This document shows, one piece after another, positions 17,962-27,654 of a DNA stretch of 64,000 nucleotides. This stretch comes from Bacteroides faecium. Lineage in GTDB: Bacteria > Bacteroidota > Bacteroidia > Bacteroidales > Bacteroidaceae. Under the pieces are notes generated by a model. It did not search any database and was not told the DNA's origin. It worked only from the letters and a program-made list of their open reading frames with translations. The DNA is taken from contig NZ_CP050831.1 in assembly GCF_012113595.1 (NCBI RefSeq), positions 1,364,001 to 1,428,000 on the forward strand. The letters are read 5' to 3'. The position numbers were made by a program, and so were the translations under genes. Numbering within the stretch: position 1 is the first letter of the stretch; every line of letters begins with the position of its first letter.

Positions 17962-20900
17962 ACCGTCAGATTTTAGATAGTTTGATACAAGATGAATTAA
18001 TACGTTCTTTGTTAGAAAAGAGCGTAGATGCGTATTGGCTGTCTGAAATATATGACTATACACTTGATATGACTGATAAAGAACAAGAGATCTTTGTCCG
18101 TTTATCTATTCTCTGTACTACTCTGTCTTTAACTGATGAGGATAAAGACGGTAAAACTACAGAATATGCTTATAAATTACTACTTGCTGTGGATATGGAT
18201 GATCCAAAGTTTCATTCATTGTTCGGTAATATTGTTGGTATAGATGAAGTTGATAATATGCTTTTATATTATTTTCTTCTTTCCAGCCTTGCATTAAAAA
18301 ATGATAACACCATATCTGCGCGTATAAATCTTAGACAGTTTGATTCCGATGTTATAAATGTGACAGAAGACTGGAAAGGACGTGTACTTTCCAGTATCCT
18401 TCATGCATTAATTCTTCTTATAAGAAAAGATAATGGATTTGCAGATATTAAATATGCGTTACAACTGATTGTGGAATTACAATCAGAACAGGAAAAATTT
18501 GAAACAGAATATCTTCATCGTTATCAATTTAAAGAAGAAGTTGGAGAAGCCTTGTCGCTTTTAGCTTTATATCATACATCTAAGGCAGTTGTTGAAACAG
18601 CACATTACTTGATTGACGGTTATTCATATTCTAAACGTATTGAAAATGTGATTCGAGTTCATATTGATATGGCTGTTAAATTATTGGGAGACGGACAAAG
18701 TAGGCTAAAAGATATTATCAGAATCATTTCTGCTGATTTAAAGTTTATCTGCCAAAATTCGATTTGGGCGCATACCGGATTTCAGGACAAGATAAGATTA
18801 CTGTGCGAGAAGAAAAGTCAAAGTGGCATTCTTGAACTACTTCCATCTCAGCGGAATGCACTTGCACAGAAGCTCTTGGATGTATATGCTAGCGCAACAG
18901 TTCTTCAAATGCCGACGAGTGCAGGAAAAACGTTGTTAGCAGAATTCAATATAATTGTGACCAAGTCTTTGCGTGCTGACGCTAAGATTATTTACATAGT
19001 ACCTTCACGTGCATTAGTTAACCAAGTCTATTATGATCTGAAGTCAGATTTGGCAGATTTAAATATTAATGTTGAAAAGACATCGTCCGCTATTGAAATA
19101 GACCCGACTGAAAATGAGTTCTTGGCTTGTGATAAAATAGATATTTTAGTTTCTACACCAGAGAAACTTGATTTGTTAATCAGAAGAAAACATCCTTCAG
19201 TAGATGATGTGTCTTTATTCATTGTTGATGAAGCTCATACTATTGCGAATGGTGACCGTGGTGCGAAGCTGGAGTTATTGATGGCATTGTTGAAACGTGA
19301 AAGGCCAAATGCTAAATTTATGTTGCTTTCTCCTTTCCTGCATGGGAAGAAGGATGTCATGGCTGAATGGCTGGGTGGTGGTAATACTATTCAAATTGAT
19401 TGGAAGCCTGCCGAAAAATTATTGATAGGTTTGATATGTCACAAAACGACGCGTAAAAATGAAGTAAAATACGAGTTGCTGGATTCTGCCTATGATTCAT
19501 CTCTGAAAGGAGAAATGAGTGGTTGTTTTGAGAATCCATATCAGTTGCAAAGTAAGTCTGATAAAGACCATATACTTGAATTCTCATGTAAGCATTTTGC
19601 AAAGCCTGGGAAAACGATGTTGATACTTTGCCAAGGTAAAGGGATGGCGAATAAAAGAGCCGGTTTTATTTATGATTTGGTAGATTCATTTGCTGAAACA
19701 GATGAGATAGCATTAGTCAGAAAGTATATTAATGATGAAATAGGTAAAGAAACAGCATTGACTAAGTATTTGTCTAAAGGTATTGCTGTACACCATGCAG
19801 GATTGTCAGATGAGGCAAAGTTGCTGATTGAGTATCTAATCCGTGAAAAGCAAATTAAATATGTATCTGCTACTACGACTATTGCAGAAGGAGTGAACTT
19901 TCCCGTTTCTACTGTCTTCTTTGATGATTATAGAAAAGGTGATTCTTCTCTTACTTCTAATGACTTTTGGAATATTGCAGGTAGGGCAGGTAGAACATTG
20001 GTTGATAATTTCGGGAAAATAATTATGCCTTTTCATACTCCGAGAAGCAAAGAAGTATTTAAAGGCATTGTCCAAAAAAGCTCTGATGAATTGGCAAGCG
20101 TATTGGCTGAGTTATTTATAAATGAAGAAGAAGTCCGTTCTTATTTGGCCCAGGAAAACATCTACAGCCTGATTAAACATTATCCGGATTCATTTTCTCC
20201 TTTATTCCAGTATTTTGTTCATCTGCTTAGTGCCGGAAAAAATATCTATGCAACAGAAGTTGAAGATTTATTCAAGGACTCTTTGGAATATTATTTGCTT
20301 GATACAGAGGGACAAAGAAGTAGATTTGTGAATCTATGTAAAAGTATATATCAGTTTATAGAGCTAAAGTATGGAGGTACTTCAGGTGTTCTACAATTTG
20401 CCGACAAGACAGGCTTTTCTGTTCCATCGGTATTGAATATAATGCGAGAAAAGTCTCACAATGATGTAATATCAGATTTGTCGGGATGGCAACCTGATAT
20501 AATGTTTAATAAACAGGATACCTCTAATCTTGCAGAAAAAATCAGAGTGATAGCTGCTTTGAAAGAAACTCGGTTAGGAACTGAGTCTGATGATGCTCCA
20601 TTTAGTCCTGATCAGATAGCTAAGGTGATAACCGCTTGGGTGAAAGGAGATAATCTTGATTCTATATCTTTGATACATCCCAGTTTTAGGACTCTGAAAG
20701 AAGATGAACGTATGACCAAGTTTATGAAAAAGATGAATGATATACGTTTTAAAACTTCTTGGGGATTAAGTGCGTTGGAGGGTATTGTGAAAGGTAATGA
20801 GAATGACCTGCGTGATTCCTATATTCCTTCTCTTGTTTACTATGGAGTGGATAGTGAAAGACCATTGGCATTAAGAATGCTAGGTATTCCGCGATCCTTG

Positions 20901-21071
20901 TCATTCAGTTTGGCAAATATTATAGAGGGAGATTTAAAAGGATATTCTTTCTCTTCTTTAAGAGAGAAAATTAAAGGATTGTCTCCATCGGATTGGGAGA
21001 ATTTTAAACCTGAAAAATCAAATCTTTCAGGTTTGGAATGGCAAAGGATAGTTAGAATTCTTATGAAGTAG
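17958..21071 (+). CDS. hamB: HamB-like superfamily 2 helicase of a Hachiman defence system
   Basis: 1037 aa, overlapping hamA by 4 bp. Helicase motifs are easy to read: MPTSAGKTLLAEF (Walker A, Lys324), VDEAH (424-427), HHAGLSDEAK and SATTTIAEGVNFP in the second RecA-like domain, and NIAGRAGRT (672-680, motif VI). The pattern is Ski2-like/SF2. The first 300 residues are alpha-helical without recognised motifs and the last 300 probably form accessory helicase domains. In Hachiman, HamB senses DNA ends or damage and controls HamA. The gene is AT-rich like hamA and ends 6 bp before the convergent HTCS stop codon. Confidence 0.85.
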   Translation: MNRQILDSLIQDELIRSLLEKSVDAYWLSEIYDYTLDMTDKEQEIFVRLSILCTTLSLTDEDKDGKTTEYAYKLLLAVDMDDPKFHSLFGNIVGIDEVDNMLLYYFLLSSLALKNDNTISARINLRQFDSDVINVTEDWKGRVLSSILHALILLIRKDNGFADIKYALQLIVELQSEQEKFETEYLHRYQFKEEVGEALSLLALYHTSKAVVETAHYLIDGYSYSKRIENVIRVHIDMAVKLLGDGQSRLKDIIRIISADLKFICQNSIWAHTGFQDKIRLLCEKKSQSGILELLPSQRNALAQKLLDVYASATVLQMPTSAGKTLLAEFNIIVTKSLRADAKIIYIVPSRALVNQVYYDLKSDLADLNINVEKTSSAIEIDPTENEFLACDKIDILVSTPEKLDLLIRRKHPSVDDVSLFIVDEAHTIANGDRGAKLELLMALLKRERPNAKFMLLSPFLHGKKDVMAEWLGGGNTIQIDWKPAEKLLIGLICHKTTRKNEVKYELLDSAYDSSLKGEMSGCFENPYQLQSKSDKDHILEFSCKHFAKPGKTMLILCQGKGMANKRAGFIYDLVDSFAETDEIALVRKYINDEIGKETALTKYLSKGIAVHHAGLSDEAKLLIEYLIREKQIKYVSATTTIAEGVNFPVSTVFFDDYRKGDSSLTSNDFWNIAGRAGRTLVDNFGKIIMPFHTPRSKEVFKGIVQKSSDELASVLAELFINEEEVRSYLAQENIYSLIKHYPDSFSPLFQYFVHLLSAGKNIYATEVEDLFKDSLEYYLLDTEGQRSRFVNLCKSIYQFIELKYGGTSGVLQFADKTGFSVPSVLNIMREKSHNDVISDLSGWQPDIMFNKQDTSNLAEKIRVIAALKETRLGTESDDAPFSPDQIAKVITAWVKGDNLDSISLIHPSFRTLKEDERMTKFMKKMNDIRFKTSWGLSALEGIVKGNENDLRDSYIPSLVYYGVDSERPLALRMLGIPRSLSFSLANIIEGDLKGYSFSSLREKIKGLSPSDWENFKPEKSNLSGLEWQRIVRILMK

Positions 21072-21076
21072 TGCTA

Positions 21077-24000
21077 TTATTTAGTATCTCTTTTCTTATG
21101 TTTCTCCTTATATTGGCTAGGTGTCTCCCCGGTATATTGCTTGAACGCCGTACTAAAATAGCTCGGAGTAGTAAATCCGGTTTTCTCCGCAATTTCGGAG
21201 AAGGGCATATCCGTACTTGATATGAATGTAATAGCCTTTTCTATACGGAGCTTGTTGATATAGTCGTTTGCCCCCATGCCTGTAAGCGCTTTCAGCTTGT
21301 TATAGAGGGAGGAGCGCCCTAATCCTACTTCCTGGCAGATCAATTGAATACCTAAGCCGGTATTGTCCATATTCTCCTGAATGACACTGTTCAGTTTAAT
21401 CAGGAACGTTTCGTCAGTCAGGCTGATGGTGCTTTCTTCCGGAGTGGGGATTAATCCTGCGTTCAGATACCTTTTCTTGGTATATTCCCGGTTTTTCAAC
21501 CGGTTGCGGATAAGCTCCATTAGCATTTCCACCTCGAAAGGTTTGCTCAAATAGCCGTCCGCCCCATTCTTATAGCCGCTTATCTGGCTTTGCTTGTCAT
21601 CTCTGGCAGTCAGCAGAATGACGGGAATGTGGCTGATGGTAATATCCTCTTTAATCGTTTTGCAAAGTTCATATCCGTTCATCCGGGGCATCATCACGTC
21701 GCTGACTATAATATCGGGGACATGGCTTCTGACCAGTTGAAGGGCTTCCACACCATCTCCGGCGATAATCGCCCGTTTAAAATATTCCTCTAATGTCTTT
21801 TTGAGGAAATCCGTCATATCCGGGTTGTCATCCACTACGAGAATGGTGTATGGAGTGGTGTCGAATACCTCTTTCACGGACGGCTGCCCGCTGTTATCAT
21901 CCATCATCAGTTCGTTCAGATAAGCTTTCGGCTGGCAGATGATTTCTTCCGGTTCCTGTCTCGACGGTAACTCGAAAAAGAAAGTGGCACCGGCTTCCTG
22001 ATTATCCTGTGCACCGATAGAGCCGCCGTGCAGTTCCACCAGAATCTTGGAGTAAGACAAGCCGATTCCTGTTCCGCTCTGTTCCCCTGTTCCCTGATAG
22101 AAGCGGGTAAAGAGCTTGTGCGTATCCACTTGCTTCAGTCCGCATCCCTGGTCGATGACGGAGATACGCACCCGGTTTTCTTCGGGTAGCAGCTCCGAAG
22201 CAATCGTTATTTCCGTGTCCTGCGGACTGTGTTTCAAGGCATTGATAAGCAGGTTACTTAGGATAATCTCGCATTTGTCCTTATCGAAACTAACTTTCTC
22301 TATCTGCGAGTCGAGCTGATAGCGGATATGCACATTCTTTGCTTCCCCCTCACTGATAAAATCCTGCGAAACGTGTTCAATCCATTGGTTGAGAGGATGA
22401 GGCTCTATCAGTAGCTTGCTCTCCCCTACTTCCATTTTCCGTACGTCGAGCACCATATTAATCAGGTTCTTCATCCGTTGTGCTTGCCGGTAAATGGCTT
22501 TTAACGGCAGATATTGGCTGTCTCCGGAAGAGAGCGACTTCAAAATCTGGTTGAGTGGCGCATGAATAAGCGTCAGCGGAGTCCGTAGTTCGTGGCTGAT
22601 ATTGATAAGAAAGCGTACTTTTTCCTCGTACATCTGTTTCTCATGCTCTTTCATTGCCCACTTCAACTTTTCCTGATTACGTTTCAGCGTTCTGCGGAAA
22701 GTTTCGATGATTATTGTAGAGATAAGGACGGCACAGCCGAGAATGAACCACCACGTCCGATACCATGGCGGGAGCACGGTTAACTCCATTATTTTCTGGT
22801 TAGGAATCCAACTGCCGTCTTTGGTTGTGCACGAAGCCATAATTTTGTAATTGCCCGGTGGCAACGACCGGATTACCAATTCCGGCTGATACGATTCGAT
22901 ATACTGGTCGTTCAGCCCCTCTATCCGGTAGCGGTAGACTTTCTTGCGGAAGATATCCTCTTCTTTCGACATGATTCGGATAGTGATATTGCTGTCCCAT
23001 GGGACAGAGATTGCTGCCGGATGACTATATAGCTTGTTCTGTGCAGGCTCACCGTTGATGATAATATCCAACAGTTGCAGTTCAGGCATTTCCGATGTAT
23101 TCAGCAGAAGTTGGCCGTCAATGCGCAGCATACCCTTTACACCGCCGATATAGACATCCCCCTCATTGTTTACCAACCGGGCGTTGGGCAGATATTCGTT
23201 TTGGATAGCCCCGTTCGACTCTCCGAAGAGAACGAACTTCTGTTCCTGTATAAGCCAGGCGAAAAGCAGATTATCCGCACCTATCCATACTTTGCCCCTC
23301 TGGTCACATTGCACCATGTTGACTTCGGTAAACAGGTTGGTAGGGATGTGCGTCTGCTTTTGGGAAACGGGGTTGTAGTGGATAAGGCCGAAATTGCTTC
23401 CTATCCAGAAATCGCCGTGCTCGTCGTGTGACGCGGAACTGATTACGGTATCCTGATAACATTCGAAGGTTGTTTTCAGCAAGGAATCCCCATCGTGCAG
23501 TTCGTAGATATGTTTGAAGTCGTTGATGTAAGTCCGGTTGTTCTCGTGCTTGAAGGGGACGAGCGTGCCGACAATACTTTTCCCTTCTTCTCCGGTGACC
23601 TTGTCGAATTTCTTTTCTTTCAGGTGATACTGGTAGACATGGTCGCCCAGTAATAACACGGTGTTGGGGGTGTTCTGATATAAGTTGACCGATTTACCCC
23701 GGTTGCAAAGTTGTGTCGTAGTTTCTTTGTCGACAATGGTAAAAGGCTGTTTCTCCCCGGTTGCGGGGTTGAATATGAATACTCCTTTGGAGAAAAGGGA
23801 AATCAGTAGTTTTCCGGGAGTGAATCCGCTGATAAACGCTATTTTATCGTTCCAGGTAGAAAGATAATGGGTGAATTTCTCGGTACGCGGGTTAAAGAGG
23901 TTGATACCGCCGCCGTCCGTACCAATCCAGATACTGTCGGTCGATTGGCGGTAAAGGCTTCGCACAGTGCTGTTGCTTAGTCCGCGGTCGTTGCCGGGGA

Positions 24001-25018
24001 CTACGTCGGTGTAGGTTTTCATGAACACTTCCCGGATGCTGATCAATCCGTTGCAGGTGCTTCCTGCCCATATATTGTTGTTGTGGTCGTTGTGCAGGCA
24101 GAGAATGGAGTTGGCGGGGAGAGAGTAGTTTTCACGTCCCGGGATATATTCCAGTTGGAAGATTTCCCCGGTTTCGGGGGTGAGGATATTGATTCCGCCG
24201 CCGTCCGTTCCTATCCACAGTTGCCCTTCCCTTTCGGCAAGGCTCAGGACGATGTCGTTGCTAAGGGCGGAGTTGCGGGTGGAGTACGAAGCCAGTAGTT
24301 TGCCGTCGTATGAGTAGCAACGAAGTCCGCCGCTGTAAGGGGCAATCCATATTCTTTTCCGGCTGTCGGTCATCATGGTGGTAATTTCCGGCCCGCAGTC
24401 GAAGGGGGGGCGTCTGTGCTCTCCGGTATGCAGGTCTACGAGGTATATGCCTGTCCAACGGCTGCAACAAAGCAACGTCTTTGAATCCCACATACTGAGA
24501 GCGTTGATTTTAAAAGAGTTGGCGTTGAAATATTGCAGAAGCCGGAGAGAAGAATCGTCATAACTATATTTGTAAATCCTGTCCTTGCCGCCAAAGAGGA
24601 TTCCGTCCGGGACAAGGCAGAAGGAATAGGCGGTGATATTCTTCCCGTCTTCGTCCGTGGGGAACGTGAAGTCGTTGCTCTGCTGTTGGTAACGGGCGAT
24701 ACCTTTTTCAGTCAGTACCCAGATGTTGTGTTGCTTGTCTTCAGCAATCTGATAAATCAGGTTGTGGAGAAGCGAGTTCGGGTTGTTTGCCTGGTGTTTG
24801 TATCTTTTCAGTTCGTGCCCGTCGAACTTTCCCAGTCCCGATTTGGTGCCTATCCATACGAAACCCTGCTCATCCCGGAGAATACAGCGCACGTTGGACG
24901 GCAGTCCTTCTTTCAGAGAGATTTGTTTAAAGTAATAGTGTTCTGCCCGCAGGGGGAGAACACATATTAACTGTATGATAAAGAGAAAGCTCAGCAGAGC
25001 AACATATTTTGTTTTCAT
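21077..25018 (-). CDS. Complete HTCS hybrid sensor/regulator
   Basis: 1313 aa. A signal peptide (1-25) is followed by Reg_prop propellers (about 30-640), a Y_Y_Y domain (about 680-745), one membrane helix (about 754-774), and a HisKA domain with ISHELRTPL (His809). Then come an HATPase domain (NLLINALKHSP, DQGCGL, GTGIGLSYSK), a receiver with VVDDNPD and phospho-acceptor Asp1107 in VSDVMMPRMNG, and a C-terminal AraC helix-turn-helix domain (about 1206-1309). All parts are present. It starts 36 bp after the GH95 stop on the same strand, so the two probably form one transcript. It may regulate that gene, PUL 1 on the far side of the Hachiman genes, or a distant locus. It is not a second copy of the left-edge HTCS, since the sequences differ throughout. 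Confidence 0.95.
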   Translation of the reverse strand: MKTKYVALLSFLFIIQLICVLPLRAEHYYFKQISLKEGLPSNVRCILRDEQGFVWIGTKSGLGKFDGHELKRYKHQANNPNSLLHNLIYQIAEDKQHNIWVLTEKGIARYQQQSNDFTFPTDEDGKNITAYSFCLVPDGILFGGKDRIYKYSYDDSSLRLLQYFNANSFKINALSMWDSKTLLCCSRWTGIYLVDLHTGEHRRPPFDCGPEITTMMTDSRKRIWIAPYSGGLRCYSYDGKLLASYSTRNSALSNDIVLSLAEREGQLWIGTDGGGINILTPETGEIFQLEYIPGRENYSLPANSILCLHNDHNNNIWAGSTCNGLISIREVFMKTYTDVVPGNDRGLSNSTVRSLYRQSTDSIWIGTDGGGINLFNPRTEKFTHYLSTWNDKIAFISGFTPGKLLISLFSKGVFIFNPATGEKQPFTIVDKETTTQLCNRGKSVNLYQNTPNTVLLLGDHVYQYHLKEKKFDKVTGEEGKSIVGTLVPFKHENNRTYINDFKHIYELHDGDSLLKTTFECYQDTVISSASHDEHGDFWIGSNFGLIHYNPVSQKQTHIPTNLFTEVNMVQCDQRGKVWIGADNLLFAWLIQEQKFVLFGESNGAIQNEYLPNARLVNNEGDVYIGGVKGMLRIDGQLLLNTSEMPELQLLDIIINGEPAQNKLYSHPAAISVPWDSNITIRIMSKEEDIFRKKVYRYRIEGLNDQYIESYQPELVIRSLPPGNYKIMASCTTKDGSWIPNQKIMELTVLPPWYRTWWFILGCAVLISTIIIETFRRTLKRNQEKLKWAMKEHEKQMYEEKVRFLINISHELRTPLTLIHAPLNQILKSLSSGDSQYLPLKAIYRQAQRMKNLINMVLDVRKMEVGESKLLIEPHPLNQWIEHVSQDFISEGEAKNVHIRYQLDSQIEKVSFDKDKCEIILSNLLINALKHSPQDTEITIASELLPEENRVRISVIDQGCGLKQVDTHKLFTRFYQGTGEQSGTGIGLSYSKILVELHGGSIGAQDNQEAGATFFFELPSRQEPEEIICQPKAYLNELMMDDNSGQPSVKEVFDTTPYTILVVDDNPDMTDFLKKTLEEYFKRAIIAGDGVEALQLVRSHVPDIIVSDVMMPRMNGYELCKTIKEDITISHIPVILLTARDDKQSQISGYKNGADGYLSKPFEVEMLMELIRNRLKNREYTKKRYLNAGLIPTPEESTISLTDETFLIKLNSVIQENMDNTGLGIQLICQEVGLGRSSLYNKLKALTGMGANDYINKLRIEKAITFISSTDMPFSEIAEKTGFTTPSYFSTAFKQYTGETPSQYKEKHKKRDTK

Positions 25019-25054
25019 GTAAAGCAGGTTTGTTTATGAGGACAGATGCCTTGT

Positions 25055-27502
25055 TTATAATACGGTTAACCTGTCCCCTTTTAAAGTGATTTCGTATTTT
25101 TTCCCTTTTACGGTCTTGAACTTGAGCGTCTTGTCTCCGTATCTTACGTTACAGGGGATTCCGGATTTGGAATGGATGATAGCTTTCTCCAGTTGTCCCT
25201 CTTTCCAGGAGATGGAAACCTCAAAATTCCCTTTGGCGCAGATTCCGCTTATCGAGCCGCTTGCCCATGCATCCGGCAAAGCGGGGAGTAATTGGATGAA
25301 TCCCATATGGCTCTGCAATAACATTTCGGTTATTCCTGCAGTACCGCCGAAGTTCCCGTCAATCTGGAAAGGTGCGTGGGTGTCCCACAGATTGTCCAGT
25401 GTACCGTTTTTCAGCAGGTTTCCGTATAGTTTGTACGCATGGTTTCCATCTTGCAGGCGTGCCCATTGGTTGAGTTTCCAACCCATGCTCCAGCCGGTAG
25501 CGCCGTCTCCGCGATGTTCCAGTACCACTCTGGCTGCTTGTGCAAGTTCGGGGGTAGTCACGGGAGAGATAGTATGTCCCGGATGCAATCCGAACAGGTG
25601 GTTGACGTGGCGGTGTTCATCTTTCGGGTCGTCTATGTCGGTAGACCATTCCAACAACTGACCGTAGCGTCCTATGCGGTACGGAACCAGTTTTGCCAGT
25701 ACGTTTTCCCATTGCTTGCGTTCTTTGGCGTCCGTTCCGAGTACCTTGCTTGCCTGGATAGCGTCCAGTAATATTTCACGTACTACGGCATGCGCGAAAG
25801 TGACTCCCTCGTCCACCGGGCCGTGTTCGGGAGAAGTGGAAGGAGCGGCGGTGTAAGTTCCGTCGGGCTTGTGCCACAAGTGGTCTACCGCAAACTGTGC
25901 GCTGCTTTTTATAAGGTCGTAGCCGATTTCCTTTAAGAATTTCGTGTCACGGGTATAATCATAATACTCCCATATATGCGTTGCCAGCCACGGACCGGCG
26001 GTAGGATTCAAGTTCCATGCCATGGATTTGCTGGATAAGGGAGCTGTAAATCCGAAGATATTGGCAGAGATGGATGCAGTCCATCCGCGGGCGTTGAAAT
26101 AGGCTTGTGCTGTCTTCTCACCGGGTTTCACCAAGCTGCGTATAAAGTCAATCAAAGGCCATGTACATTCAGAGAGATTGGTGGGGCACGCAGGCCAGTA
26201 ATTCATTTGAATGTTGATGTTATTGTGGTAATCTACCCGCCACGGGCCGTCGGTATTGTTGTGCCACAATCCTTGCAGGTTGGCTGGCATGTTGCCGGGG
26301 CGCGAACTGGCTATGAGCAGATAGCGTCCGAACTGATAGTACAATTGTTCGAGCTGATAGTCCGGCACGCCTTTCTTATAGTTAGCCAGTCGTTTGTAGG
26401 TCGGCAGGTTGGGAGTGCCGATTTCCAGATTGATTTCAAAACGTACCCGATTGAACAGCGCGGTATAATCGGCTTCGTGATTACGGTAAAGCTCGTCATA
26501 ACCTTTTTTCAGGGCATTGTCCATCATAGCCAGAGTCGTTTGTGACGGGTCGTTGCCGACGTAGGCTTTCGGGTCTTTGAAGTCCGGGGCAAAGTTCATC
26601 TTATAATCGGTATCCGCCGTAAGCAGGAATACCACTTCGTCGGCGTCCTTCACAATAATCCGGTCGTTTTCCGCTTTCAGTGTCCCCCCTTTGTGGATAG
26701 CCTTGATTCGGAAAGCGAACTTCATTCCGTTGTTATTGAGGACTCCGGTATAAACTAACCCGTCATTCCCGTCTGCTTCCAGATGGCTTTTTGCTTCGTT
26801 GTTGGGACAATAGCTAAGTACAAGATTCTGTTTTCCGCCTTTGTCGGCAGTAAACTTCATGACCATAACGCTGTCCGGATAGGATATGAAGTATTTCCGT
26901 TGATACCGTATCCCGTCCTTGTCAAATTGCACCACAGCCATCGCCGAATCCAATGACAGGATGCGGCGGTAATTGCTCATATTGATTTTGCTGAGTCCGG
27001 TTTCCACATAAAGCTCTCCCATAGTGGTAAAAGCCCCGAAGCGGAACGGAGTCTCGTCTTTTTCTTCATAAGCTCCCAGCCCGTTGAAGTTTTCCTGCGT
27101 GAGATACCCCGCCTTTTGGGAATCCCCGTCCAGGAAAGCCTGCCGGATTTCTTTCAGTACGCCTGCCGACTGTTTGTTGACGTCCCAGTAATATTCGGCA
27201 CCCTTAGCAGTATTCGGCCCCCCTTTCCAAAGGGTCTTTTCATTCAGTGTGATTCGTTCTGCGGATATGGAGCCCATGATATTCGCTCCCAGACTGCCAT
27301 TCCCGATAGGCAGCGAACGGCTTTCCCATGCTTTGTCCGGATTCGCCCCTGTGCCGGAAGCGCGTAGCCAGATAGCTTGTCCGTCGAGATTGTTGGGAGT
27401 GTCGAACCATACGGAAAGTCCCTGTGTATAATCCACCGTCTCTATGGACGATGCAGAAAGAGAAAAAAGAGTGCAAAGAATAAGCAAGTAGAGTTTTTTC
27501 AT
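25055..27502 (-). CDS. GH95-family alpha-L-fucosidase (or alpha-L-galactosidase)
   Basis: 815 aa with a signal peptide (about 1-19). The N-terminal GH95 hallmarks are RSLPIGNGSLGANIMG and ITLNEKTLWKGGP. In the (alpha/alpha)6 barrel, VDYHNNINIQMNYWPAC carries Asn428 and Asn430, TSPEHGP carries Glu559, and DGNFGGTAGI carries Asp715. These match the Asn421/Asn423/Glu566/Asp766 set of the Bifidobacterium enzyme AfcA. GH95 inverting enzymes release terminal alpha-1,2-L-fucose or, in several Bacteroides, alpha-L-galactose; the specificity is not readable here. No SusC/SusD pair lies next to it. The adjacent HTCS and nearby PUL 1 suggest a substrate with a deoxy-sugar or L-galactose side chain (inference). 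Confidence 0.9.
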   Translation of the reverse strand: MKKLYLLILCTLFSLSASSIETVDYTQGLSVWFDTPNNLDGQAIWLRASGTGANPDKAWESRSLPIGNGSLGANIMGSISAERITLNEKTLWKGGPNTAKGAEYYWDVNKQSAGVLKEIRQAFLDGDSQKAGYLTQENFNGLGAYEEKDETPFRFGAFTTMGELYVETGLSKINMSNYRRILSLDSAMAVVQFDKDGIRYQRKYFISYPDSVMVMKFTADKGGKQNLVLSYCPNNEAKSHLEADGNDGLVYTGVLNNNGMKFAFRIKAIHKGGTLKAENDRIIVKDADEVVFLLTADTDYKMNFAPDFKDPKAYVGNDPSQTTLAMMDNALKKGYDELYRNHEADYTALFNRVRFEINLEIGTPNLPTYKRLANYKKGVPDYQLEQLYYQFGRYLLIASSRPGNMPANLQGLWHNNTDGPWRVDYHNNINIQMNYWPACPTNLSECTWPLIDFIRSLVKPGEKTAQAYFNARGWTASISANIFGFTAPLSSKSMAWNLNPTAGPWLATHIWEYYDYTRDTKFLKEIGYDLIKSSAQFAVDHLWHKPDGTYTAAPSTSPEHGPVDEGVTFAHAVVREILLDAIQASKVLGTDAKERKQWENVLAKLVPYRIGRYGQLLEWSTDIDDPKDEHRHVNHLFGLHPGHTISPVTTPELAQAARVVLEHRGDGATGWSMGWKLNQWARLQDGNHAYKLYGNLLKNGTLDNLWDTHAPFQIDGNFGGTAGITEMLLQSHMGFIQLLPALPDAWASGSISGICAKGNFEVSISWKEGQLEKAIIHSKSGIPCNVRYGDKTLKFKTVKGKKYEITLKGDRLTVL

Positions 27503-27532
27503 AATATGTGTTGTTTAAAGGAATGTGAGACA

Positions 27533-27540
27533 CAAAGGTA
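27533..27540 (-). promoter_or_regulatory. -7 box of the GH95-HTCS transcript
   Basis: On the minus strand TACCTTTG (complement of 27533-27540) matches TAnnTTTG exactly, 31 bp upstream of the GH95 ATG at 27502. No clear -33 TTTG is seen. Confidence 0.55.
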
Positions 27541-27654
27541 CTTGTTTTTTAAGATTCTGGTTAACGGGCTGCTTTCAATTTTCACCAATAGGCTTTTAAA
27601 AATCGCCAAAAGTGCCTTTCCAATGCAAGGACAGACACTTTTTATGTATTCTTG

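Noticed and set aside
16439..21076. Defence region as an integrative element or transposon
   Set aside because: No integrase, transposase, tRNA target or direct-repeat ends were seen around hamAB.
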